A stretch of 64,000 nt of DNA from Caulobacteraceae bacterium. Its GTDB lineage: Bacteria > Pseudomonadota > Alphaproteobacteria > Caulobacterales > Caulobacteraceae. The first letter of the stretch is position 1. Each line of letters starts with the position of its first letter. The position numbers were made by a program, and so were the translations under genes. The stretch is from contig CANJLQ010000002.1 of the NCBI GenBank assembly GCA_947475735.1, forward strand, positions 267,513 to 331,512, given 5' to 3'. Shown here one piece after another: positions 47,140 through 59,212 of the stretch. Under the pieces are notes generated by a model. That model did not search any database. It was not told where the DNA came from and saw only the letters and a list, made by a program, of their open reading frames with translations.

Positions 47140-49296
47140 CTAGGTCGGGAAGCCGCGCACCCGCAGCAGGGCTGTGACGTCCGGATTGCGGCCACGGAAG
47201 CGGCGATAGGCGTCGGCCCGGTCGGTCGTGTTGCCTTCGGCCAGGATGATCGCCTTGTAGCGGCCAGCGATGTCCGGATTGAACACGTCGCCCGACTCCT
47301 CGAAATAGGCCCAGGTGTCGGCGTCCATGACCTCGGACCACAGATAGCTGTAGTAGCCGGCCGAATAGGCGTCGGACGTGAACAGGTGATTGAACTGCGG
47401 CAGGCGGTGCCGCATCACGATTTCCCTGGGCATCCCGTACCGCGCGAGGCTCTCGCGCTCGAAGGCGTCGATGTCGGTCGGCGGGGTGGCGCGGGTGTGC
47501 AGGTCCATGTCGACCAGGGCCGAGGACAGGTAGCTGACCGTGGCATAGCCCTGGTTGAAGGTGGCGGCGGCCTCGACCTTGTCCACCAGCGCCTGCGGCA
47601 TGGGCTCGCCGGTCTGATAGTGCTTCATGAAGCCGTCCAGGATCGGCCGGCTCAGCACCCAGTGCTCGTGCACCTGGGACGGATACTCGACATAGTCGCG
47701 CGGCGTGCCGCCCAGCGCCGGATAGCGGACCTGGTACGACAGATAGTGCAAGGCGTGGCCGAACTCGTGGAACAGGGTCTCGGCGTCGTCCAGCGAGATC
47801 AGGATCGGCTGGCCCGCCTCGGCCTTGGTGAAGTTGTTGTTGTTCGACACCAGCTTGTTGCCGCCGCCGTCATAGCCCCAGCCGATCCGGTAGCTGGTCA
47901 TCCAGGCGCCCGACCGCTTGCCCGCGCGGGCGAAGTCGTCGGAGTAGAACAGGCCGACGTGCGACCCGTCCGACTTGTTCTTGACCTCGAACACCTCGAC
48001 GTCCGGATGGAAGCCCGGGACGCTGCCGGCCGGAACGGGCGTGAAGGTGAAGCCGTACAGTCGCTCGGCCATATAGAAGGCGCCGCGCTTGACCGCGTTC
48101 AGCTCGAAGTAGGGCTTCAGCTCGTTCTGATCGAGGTCGTACTTCGCCTTCCGGACCTTCTCAGCGTAGTAGAGGTAGTCCCACGGCTCGATGTCGTGAC
48201 CGGCGATCTCGCGCATGTCGGCGACTTCCTGGGTCACCCGGGCCTTGGCCGGTTCCCAGACCCGCATCATCAGTTCCATGGCCGCGGCCGGGGTCTTGGC
48301 CATGGTGTCCTGCATCCGCCATTCGGCGTGATTGCCATAGCCGAGCAGGCGGGCGCGCTGAGCCCGCAGCGCCACGATCTCGGCGATCAGGGCGTTGGTG
48401 TCGTTGCGATCGCGGTTGTCGCCCCGGTTCACGAACTTGGTCCAGACCTGCTCGCGCAGGGCCCGGTCGTCAGCGAAGGTCAGGAAGGGATCGACGCTGG
48501 AGCGGGTGTTCACGATCGCCCAGCCCTGCAGGTTCCTCGACCGCGCGGCCCCCGCCGCGGCGGCCTTGTTGGACTCCGGCAGACCCGCGACCCCGGCCTC
48601 GTTCGGGATCAGGGTCCAGGTGTTCTCGTCGGCCACAACCTTCTGGCTGAAGCTGGTGAAGGCGTTGGCCAGCGCGGTGTTGATCCGGCCCAGCTCGGCC
48701 TTGCCCGCAGCGTCCAGCGCCGCCCCGTTGCGCACGAAGGCGTCCCGACTACGTTCGGCCACACGGGTCTGCTCGGGCGTCAGACCGGCGGTGCGGGCGG
48801 TGTCGGCCACGGTCTTGATGCGCTGGAAGAGGGGCTCGTTGAACGTGATCTCGTCGCCGGCCACCGACAGCAGCGGCGTCACCTCGGTGTCGACCGCGTT
48901 GTAGTCGTCCGAGCCGATGTTCTGGGTCATGACGCCGAACATGGACGTCGCGCGGTCCAGCGGCTGGCCGGCCAGCTGCATCGGTACCAGGGTGTTGGCG
49001 AAGGTCGGCGGCTCGGGGTTGTTGGCGATCGCGGCGATCTCGGCGCGCTGCAGCTCGATGCCCTCGATGATGGCCGCCTTCAGCTTGTCGGCGGTGACCG
49101 CGCCCCACGGGGGCACGCCCTCATAGGGGCCCGTCCAGGGCTGCAGCAGTTCGGCGCGCGGCGTCTGGGCCGGCAGCACCGCCTTGGCGATAGCGAGTTC
49201 GCCGGCCGACGCCGCCGCGCTCATGCCGCCCGCGCTGGCGCATCCGGAAAGGGCCATCAGGCTCGCGCCTCCGATAAGAAGCTGACGTCTTTGCAT
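47140..49296 (-). CDS. M3-family metallopeptidase, exported lipoprotein
   Basis: A 718-residue zinc oligopeptidase of the M3A (Dcp/oligopeptidase A) family. The zinc motif is LFHEFGHALHYLSY near residue 507, with the downstream Glu ligand in YVEYPSQVHEHWVL. The long helical N-terminal half and SYRIGWGYDGGGNK are typical. The N-terminus MQRRQLLIGGASLMALSGC has twin arginines and ends in a lipobox, so it is probably exported and lipid-anchored, unlike cytosolic E. coli Dcp. It is predicted to cut short peptides in the periplasm. Confidence 0.94.
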   Translation of the reverse strand: MQRRQLLIGGASLMALSGCASAGGMSAAASAGELAIAKAVLPAQTPRAELLQPWTGPYEGVPPWGAVTADKLKAAIIEGIELQRAEIAAIANNPEPPTFANTLVPMQLAGQPLDRATSMFGVMTQNIGSDDYNAVDTEVTPLLSVAGDEITFNEPLFQRIKTVADTARTAGLTPEQTRVAERSRDAFVRNGAALDAAGKAELGRINTALANAFTSFSQKVVADENTWTLIPNEAGVAGLPESNKAAAAGAARSRNLQGWAIVNTRSSVDPFLTFADDRALREQVWTKFVNRGDNRDRNDTNALIAEIVALRAQRARLLGYGNHAEWRMQDTMAKTPAAAMELMMRVWEPAKARVTQEVADMREIAGHDIEPWDYLYYAEKVRKAKYDLDQNELKPYFELNAVKRGAFYMAERLYGFTFTPVPAGSVPGFHPDVEVFEVKNKSDGSHVGLFYSDDFARAGKRSGAWMTSYRIGWGYDGGGNKLVSNNNNFTKAEAGQPILISLDDAETLFHEFGHALHYLSYQVRYPALGGTPRDYVEYPSQVHEHWVLSRPILDGFMKHYQTGEPMPQALVDKVEAAATFNQGYATVSYLSSALVDMDLHTRATPPTDIDAFERESLARYGMPREIVMRHRLPQFNHLFTSDAYSAGYYSYLWSEVMDADTWAYFEESGDVFNPDIAGRYKAIILAEGNTTDRADAYRRFRGRNPDVTALLRVRGFPT

Positions 49297-49417
49297 GGGA
49301 ACATCCTGTTCATGGGTCTTCGAGGTCGCGACACCCTAGGCCGGGTCCGCATGACCGTCACCTGAACGACCGTAATCGCGTTGGACGACGACGCAAGCTG
49401 CGGCTACACGCCGCTTC

Positions 49418-50269
49418 ATGGCCATAGGCGTATTCGACAGCGGCGTGGGCGGGCTGACGGTCCACCGCGAACTGACCCGGCGGTTCCCCGAGCGGGACTT
49501 CATCTACCTGGCCGACCAGGCCCACGCCCCCTATGGCGGACGCGGCGGCGAGGACATCGTCCAACTGACCCGCGCGGGCTGCGAGCGGCTGTTTCAGGCC
49601 GGGGCCAGTGTGATCGTCCTGGCTTGCAACACCGCCTCGGCCATCGCGCTGCGACGGCTCCAGCAGACCTGGGTGCCTGAGGCCCGGGCGCGGCACGGGC
49701 GGCCGGTCAATGTGCTGGGCATCATCGTCCCGACCATCGAGGCGGCGACGGGCCTGCCCTGGACGTTCGAGGCCGAGCGGAGGGGCGACAAGATCGAGGC
49801 GCTGGAGATCACGGGCGTCTTCTGCACCGCCGCCACGGCCATGAGCCGGGTTTATGAAATCGAGATCGACAAGCGGCGCGAGGACCTGGCCGTCTTTTCC
49901 GAGCCCTGTCCGGGCCTGGCCGGACTGATCGAACTGGGGGCCCCGGCCGAGGAGCTGAACGTGGTGGTGCGCGACCACGTCGATGCGCTGCGCCGCCGCA
50001 TCGGCCGCCATCCGGACAAGGCCATCCTCGGCTGCACCCATTACGAGATCGTGGCCGACATCTTCGCCGAAGCCCTGCCGCCGGGAACGCCGGTGATCCA
50101 TCAGCCGTCCGCCGTGGCCGAGGCGCTGGACCGCTATTTCCAGCGCCATCCCGAATACGGCCTGGGCGACACGGGGCGGCGCACCTTCCTGACCACCGGC
50201 CGACCGGGCGCGCAATCCGACCTCGTCAGCCAGTTCTGGGGCGCGCCGCTGACGTTCGACGCGGCCTGA
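49418..50269 (+). CDS. murI: glutamate racemase
   Basis: A 283-residue cofactor-independent racemase that supplies D-glutamate for peptidoglycan. The N-terminus is IGVFDSGVGGLTV. The catalytic Cys residues are in VLACNTASAIA near residue 70 and LGCTHYEIV near 205, with PYGGRGGEDIV and VPTIEAA between. Both Cys are intact. It is divergent from the M3 peptidase gene, and the START-like protein gene follows 49 bases downstream. Confidence 0.95.
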   Translation: MAIGVFDSGVGGLTVHRELTRRFPERDFIYLADQAHAPYGGRGGEDIVQLTRAGCERLFQAGASVIVLACNTASAIALRRLQQTWVPEARARHGRPVNVLGIIVPTIEAATGLPWTFEAERRGDKIEALEITGVFCTAATAMSRVYEIEIDKRREDLAVFSEPCPGLAGLIELGAPAEELNVVVRDHVDALRRRIGRHPDKAILGCTHYEIVADIFAEALPPGTPVIHQPSAVAEALDRYFQRHPEYGLGDTGRRTFLTTGRPGAQSDLVSQFWGAPLTFDAA

Positions 50270-50318
50270 CTTGACGTCGCTCGCCGTGGGGCGCGGGATG
50301 CAGGCGGGAGAATCCGCC

Positions 50319-50834
50319 ATGCTTCGCTCAGCGCTCATCGCCGCCGTCCTGACACTGGTGCCCGGCCTCGCCGCCGCCGAGATCGTGTCCCGCAGCGAAA
50401 ACGGCTTCACCCTGCGCTTCGCCGTCGGGCTGGAAGCCTCGCGCGAGGACGTGATCGACGCCGTTCGCAACGTCCCGGCCTGGTGGGACCCTGCCCACAG
50501 CTACACCGGCGACGCCGCCAACCTTTCGCTGGCCTTCCAGCCCGGCGGCTGCTGGTGCGAGCGGATGGCCGACGGCGCCGACTTCCGTCACGGCTCGGTG
50601 ATGTCGATCGACCCCGACCGGGTCCGCTTCGATGCGCCGCTCGGTCCGCTGAACGGCAGGGCCACGCGCGCCGACCTGATCTTCTCCGCCGGACCCGAGA
50701 ACCGCGGCACCCTGGCGTCCATGGACTTCGTGGTCGAGGGCCCCGGTGTCGGCGCCCTCGCCGACGCCGTCCATGGCGTGATGCAGCAGGGATGGAGCCG
50801 CTATATCCGCTTCATCGAATACGGCGAACCATAA
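50319..50834 (+). CDS. exported SRPBCC (START-like) domain protein
   Basis: A 171-residue protein. A signal peptide (LRSALIAAVLTLVPGLAAAE) is followed by a START/Bet v1-like fold: ASREDVIDAVRNVPAWWDPAHSY, then PGGCWCERMADGADF, and a C-terminal helix ADAVHGVMQQGWSRYIRFIEY. These domains bind hydrophobic ligands or act as hydrolase-like modules; this member is periplasmic and its ligand is unknown. GGGAG lies eight bases before the ATG. An in-frame ATG at 50298 is less likely. Confidence 0.85.
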   Translation: MLRSALIAAVLTLVPGLAAAEIVSRSENGFTLRFAVGLEASREDVIDAVRNVPAWWDPAHSYTGDAANLSLAFQPGGCWCERMADGADFRHGSVMSIDPDRVRFDAPLGPLNGRATRADLIFSAGPENRGTLASMDFVVEGPGVGALADAVHGVMQQGWSRYIRFIEYGEP

Positions 50835-53162
<2,328 letters not shown>

Positions 53163-53180
53163 GGCCGTCGCAGTGAGCCA

Positions 53181-53317
53181 ATCCTCCCCCGTTGGGGGAG
53201 GTGGCTCCGAAGCGCAGCGAAGGAGACGGAGGGGGCCAGATCCAAACGCCGATTTCGCGGCGAGCCCCCTCCGTCATTCCGCTTCGCTTCATGACACCTC
53301 CCCCAACGGGGGAGGAC
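53181..53317. repeat. inverted-repeat element, family A copy 2
   Basis: It begins ATCCTCCCCCGTTGGGGGAG exactly as the copy at 9111 and ends in the reverse complement (ACCTCCCCCAACGGGGGAGG, 53296-53315). Inner arms GGAGGGGGC and GCCCCCTCC flank a variable centre. It occupies most of the space between katG and oxyR. Confidence 0.9.
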
Positions 53318-53376
53318 TTCGATAAGGCAGATCGATCGGGTTGGCGCTTTACTGAAATCGCGCCTATCTCCAACCC

Positions 53377-54261
53377 ATGCTCCCCACCCTGCGCCAACTC
53401 CAGTATCTGAAGCTCCTCGCCGAGCACGGCTCCTTCAGCCGCGCCGCCGAAGCCGCCTCCGTCAGCCAGCCCGCGCTGTCGGCCGGCATTCAGGAACTGG
53501 AACGCGTGCTGGGCGCCCCTGTCGTCGACCGCACCCGGGGCGCGGTCCAGCTGACGGCCGTCGGCACCGAAGCCGTCGCCCGCGCCGAGGACGTCCTGGC
53601 CCGCACCGAGGACCTGGTCGAGGCGGCGAGGAACGCGGGACGGCCGCTGTCCGGCCGGTTGAGGCTGGGCATCATCCCGACCGTCGCGCCCTTCCTGCTG
53701 CCCGCAACCCTGCCCGGGCTGAAGGCCGCCTATCCGTCGCTGCGGCTGTTCATCCGCGAGGACCTGACCAGCCGCCTAATCGCGGGGCTCAAGGCTGGCC
53801 AACTGGACTGCGCCGTCATCGCCCTGCCCTACGCCGCCTCGGGCATCGAACACGCCCGCATCGGCGACGACGAAATCCTGGCCGCCGCGCCGGTGGACCA
53901 CCCGCTGGCGGCGGGCGGCGACATCCAGCCCGGCGCGCTGAAGGGCGAGGACCTGATCCTGCTGGAAGACGGCCACTGCCTGCGCGACCAAGCCCTGGCC
54001 GCCGTCGACATCGAGGCTCCGCGCGGCGAGGACGTCTTCGCCGCGACCAGCCTGCATACGCTGGTGCAGATGGTGTCGTCAGGGCTGGGCGTGTCCTTCC
54101 TGCCGGCCATGGCGGTTCGCGCGGGGCTCGCCGATGACGCCGGCGTCGTCATCCGCTCCTTCGCCGCCGAGGCCCCCAGCCGCGAGATCGTCGTCGCCTG
54201 GCGCAAGGGCTCCAGCCGCGCTGCCGAGGCGCGGCTGCTGGCGGAAGCGATGCGGCTTTGA
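53377..54261 (+). CDS. oxyR: LysR-family regulator OxyR, one redox cysteine missing
   Basis: A 294-residue LysR-type regulator. The helix-turn-helix is EHGSFSRAAEAASVSQPALS near residues 16-35, and DRTRGAVQLTAVG follows. The effector domain contains LLEDGHCLRDQAL, identical in layout to the block that holds the peroxidatic Cys199 in E. coli OxyR (here near residue 200). Nine residues later, where E. coli has the second Cys208, the residue is Val (ALAAVDIEA). TSLHTLVQMVSSGLG matches E. coli closely. Its place after katG supports the OxyR call. It is expected to regulate katG, but sensing must differ from the disulfide switch. Confidence 0.92.
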   Translation: MLPTLRQLQYLKLLAEHGSFSRAAEAASVSQPALSAGIQELERVLGAPVVDRTRGAVQLTAVGTEAVARAEDVLARTEDLVEAARNAGRPLSGRLRLGIIPTVAPFLLPATLPGLKAAYPSLRLFIREDLTSRLIAGLKAGQLDCAVIALPYAASGIEHARIGDDEILAAAPVDHPLAAGGDIQPGALKGEDLILLEDGHCLRDQALAAVDIEAPRGEDVFAATSLHTLVQMVSSGLGVSFLPAMAVRAGLADDAGVVIRSFAAEAPSREIVVAWRKGSSRAAEARLLAEAMRL

Positions 54262-54270
54262 GAAGAAGGC

Positions 54271-54402
54271 TCTCCCTCCCCTTCATGGGGAGGGACCGCG
54301 AGCCGCAGGCGAGCGCGGGTGGGGAAGAACGGTGCGAACTCGCCTTTCGGACCCCACCCTGGCCGCTTCGCGGCCGTCCCTCCCCATGAAGGGGAGGGAG
54401 AT
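54271..54402. repeat. inverted-repeat element, family D
   Basis: The left arm TCTCCCTCCCCTTCATGGGG and the right arm CCCCATGAAGGGGAGGGAGA (ending at 54402) are reverse complements. Inner dyads CGGTGC and the GGCCGCTTCGCGGCC hairpin (54361-54375) lie between. It fills the gap between the convergent oxyR and acnA genes. Confidence 0.88.
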
Positions 54403-54413
54403 GATCGCGCGAC

Positions 54414-57107
<2,694 letters not shown>

Positions 57108-57456
57108 GGGAGTGGTCCTCTGGTTCAGCCGCCCGGACATCCGGTTGCGCCGTCTCGCGGCGATCGCAGGGGCACACAGGTCCCCGGCGCGCGCGGCGAC
57201 AGCCTGCTGCGGCGAGGCGGGATATAGCCGTGGTTGCTTGGGGCGTCCATGAGTCCACGATGCGTGTGTGGACATTGAGAACGGGTCGCAGACCGCATCC
57301 CTTCTCCCCTTGCGGGAGAAGGTGGCCCGGAGGGCCGGATGAGGGGTACGAAGATGCAGGCCCGCTCGTGGACCCGACCCTCACGGCCAGAACCGAGTTT
57401 CACCCCTCATCCGACCTCGCTGCGCTCGGCCACCTTCTCCCGCAAGGGGAGAAGGG
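57108..57456. other. gene-free gap between divergent acnA and ccmA
   Basis: This 349-base gap holds the acnA upstream region and a family E inverted repeat (57297-57458). Both flanking genes are read away from it. I see no extra coding frame with a credible start. Both promoters must lie here, with that of ccmA within or before the repeat, but no clear -35/-10 pair stands out. Confidence 0.65.
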
Positions 57457-57458
57457 AT
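57297..57458. repeat. inverted-repeat element, family E, reaching the ccmA start
   Basis: The left arm (57297-57326) reads ATCCCTTCTCCCCTTGCGGG and onward; the right arm (57429-57458) is its reverse complement, ending AGGGGAGAAGGGAT. A second inner dyad is GGATGAGGGG with CCCCTCATCC. The last two bases of the right arm are the A and T of the ccmA start codon, so the Shine-Dalgarno-like AGGGGAGAAGGG belongs to the repeat. Confidence 0.9.
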
Positions 57459-58080
57459 GATCCACTCCCTCACCCTCTCCTCGCTGACGCTCGCGCGCGG
57501 AGAGCGCACCCTGTTTCGCGACCTGTCGCTGAGCGTGTCGGCCGGCGAGGCCATCGCCCTGACCGGCGCCAACGGGGCCGGCAAGACCAGCCTGCTGCGC
57601 GCCGTGGCGGGGTTCCTGCGTCCCGAGGCGGGCGAAATCGCCTTTCACGACGCCGACCGGAACGCTCTCGACCCGACCGAGGCGCGTGCTCGCCAGGTCC
57701 ACATGCTCGGCCACCTCGAGGGCCTTAAGGGCGCGCGGACGGCGCGCGAGGAGCTAACCTTCCAGGCCGAATGGCTGGGTCGCGGCCACCACGGCATCGA
57801 CGAGGCGGTCCAGGCCCTGGGCCTGAAGCCACTGCTGGACCTTGAGGTGCGCAAGTTGTCGGCGGGCCAGCGGCGACGGCTGGCGCTCGCCCGCCTCATC
57901 GCCGCGCCGCGCGCCCTGTGGCTGCTGGACGAGCCGCTCAGCCCGCTCGACACACGCTGGCGCGAGGCGGTGGGCGGGTTGATGCAGCGCCATCTGGACG
58001 GCGGCGGCCTGATCCTCGCGGCCGTGCACGACCCCCTGCCGATCGCGGCGCGGGTCCTGGATGTGGGGGCCGGGCGATGA
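57457..58080 (+). CDS. ccmA: heme exporter ATP-binding protein CcmA
   Basis: The 207-residue ATPase of the CcmABCD complex that releases holo-CcmE during cytochrome c maturation. Walker A is GANGAGKTS at residues 37-45, the ABC signature is LSAGQRRRLALAR near 133, and Walker B is ALWLLDEPLSPLD. The SPLD/DTRW end of the switch region is typical of CcmA. Its start lies at the very end of the family E repeat. The stop overlaps the ccmB start by ATGA. Confidence 0.93.
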   Translation: MIHSLTLSSLTLARGERTLFRDLSLSVSAGEAIALTGANGAGKTSLLRAVAGFLRPEAGEIAFHDADRNALDPTEARARQVHMLGHLEGLKGARTAREELTFQAEWLGRGHHGIDEAVQALGLKPLLDLEVRKLSAGQRRRLALARLIAAPRALWLLDEPLSPLDTRWREAVGGLMQRHLDGGGLILAAVHDPLPIAARVLDVGAGR

Positions 58081-58742
58081 ATGCGGTCGGGACCCTGTTC
58101 CGGCGCGAGCTGGCCCTGGCCTGGGGCGGCGGCGGCGGGCCGCTGCTGGCGTGCGGCTTCTTCGCCTGTTTGACGACCATCGTGCCCCTGGCGGCGGGAG
58201 GAGACCTGACGACGCTCAGGCCGGTCGCGGCGGGCGTCGCCTGGCTGGCTCTGGCCTTGTCGTCCCTGCTGTCGCTGGAGCGGCTGTTCGAACGGGATCT
58301 GGAGGACGGGGCGCTGGACCTTCTGGCGCTGGGCCCCCTGCCCCTGGAAGCCGTCGTGGCGATCAAGGCCTCGGCGCAATGGCTGGCGACCGGCCTGCCG
58401 CTCGCGCTGGCGGCACCGGTCGCGGCCCTGGCTCTGGGTCAGTCGGCCAATCTCGCGCCGCTGACGGCGCTGGCCGCCCTGATCGGGGGTCTGGGGTTCG
58501 CCTTCACCGGCGCGCTCGGAGCGGCCCTGGCGCTGGGCGCGAAGCGGGGCGGACTGCTGATCGCGATCGTGGTGCTGCCGCTGTTCATTCCGCCGGTGGT
58601 GTTCGGCGCGGGGGCTCTGACCCGCGCGGCCGAGGGGCTCAGCCCCTGGCCGGCGATGGCCCTGCTGACGGCCTATGCGCTGTTCGCGGCCGTCATCGCC
58701 CCCCCGGCGGGCGCCGCGGCGATCCGCAGCGCCCAGGGGTAG
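58077..58742 (+). CDS. ccmB: heme exporter membrane protein CcmB
   Basis: A 221-residue inner-membrane subunit partnering CcmA. It begins LFRRELALAWGGGGGPLL, has about six helices (for example PVAAGVAWLALALSSLLSLERLF, GLLIAIVVLPLFIPPVVFGAGAL), and contains the ERLFERDLEDGALDLLALGPLP stretch conserved in CcmB. It overlaps ccmA by four bases, so translation is coupled. ccmC, which usually follows, is not next: a convergent gene begins six bases on. Confidence 0.93.
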   Translation: MNAVGTLFRRELALAWGGGGGPLLACGFFACLTTIVPLAAGGDLTTLRPVAAGVAWLALALSSLLSLERLFERDLEDGALDLLALGPLPLEAVVAIKASAQWLATGLPLALAAPVAALALGQSANLAPLTALAALIGGLGFAFTGALGAALALGAKRGGLLIAIVVLPLFIPPVVFGAGALTRAAEGLSPWPAMALLTAYALFAAVIAPPAGAAAIRSAQG

Positions 58743-58748
58743 CCGAGC

Positions 58749-59063
58749 CTAGCGCACGGCGGCGTAGGCGCTCAGCGTCGAGACCAGACGCGCATGCTCG
58801 CGCGCGCTCATGCAGCGCGGGGCGGACCAGGTCTGGCCGGTCGAACGGGCCTGCAAGGCCTCGTCGGCCGTCACGAACACCGGGGCGGCGCCGTGCTCGC
58901 GGCGGAAGGCGCGGCGGGTGGCGTCGTCGCTGTCGCATTGCATCACCACCCGCTGGGCTCCGTCAGGGGCGCGGGTGGGCAAGGGGGTCTGATGCGCGAA
59001 GGCCGGCATCGCGGCGGATGCGGCCAGCGTCAGGACGGCGGCGGATACGGTCAAACGGTTCAT
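58749..59063 (-). CDS. small secreted hypothetical protein
   Basis: A 104-residue protein of unknown function with a signal peptide (TVSAAVLTLAASAAMPAFA) cleaved before HQTPLP. The mature domain has two Cys (VVMQCDSDDA and APRCMSAREH) that could form a disulfide, and VFVTADEALQAR. GGGAGGAG eight bases upstream strongly supports the ATG at 59063. The region upstream (59094-59180) is AT-rich for this genome and may hold its promoter. It converges on ccmB. Confidence 0.82.
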   Translation of the reverse strand: MNRLTVSAAVLTLAASAAMPAFAHQTPLPTRAPDGAQRVVMQCDSDDATRRAFRREHGAAPVFVTADEALQARSTGQTWSAPRCMSAREHARLVSTLSAYAAVR

Positions 59064-59212
59064 TGCAGGGCTCCTCCCACGGCTCGGAATAAGTCAGGGT
59101 CCGGAGCAATAATGCGCTCGTTTTCGTGCATGTAAAGAAAATAAGACAACTACGTCGCAAACGGATGACATTCCGGTCTGGAAACACGCCTTCGCAGCCA
59201 AGTTGACGCGGC

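Noticed and set aside
47065..49365. 766-codon frame antisense to the M3 peptidase
   Set aside because: The zinc motif and full length of the opposite-strand peptidase are convincing; this frame has no domain.
53163..53376. Coding frame between katG and oxyR
   Set aside because: Frames here are made by the inverted repeat; the true oxyR start is at 53377 by its helix-turn-helix.
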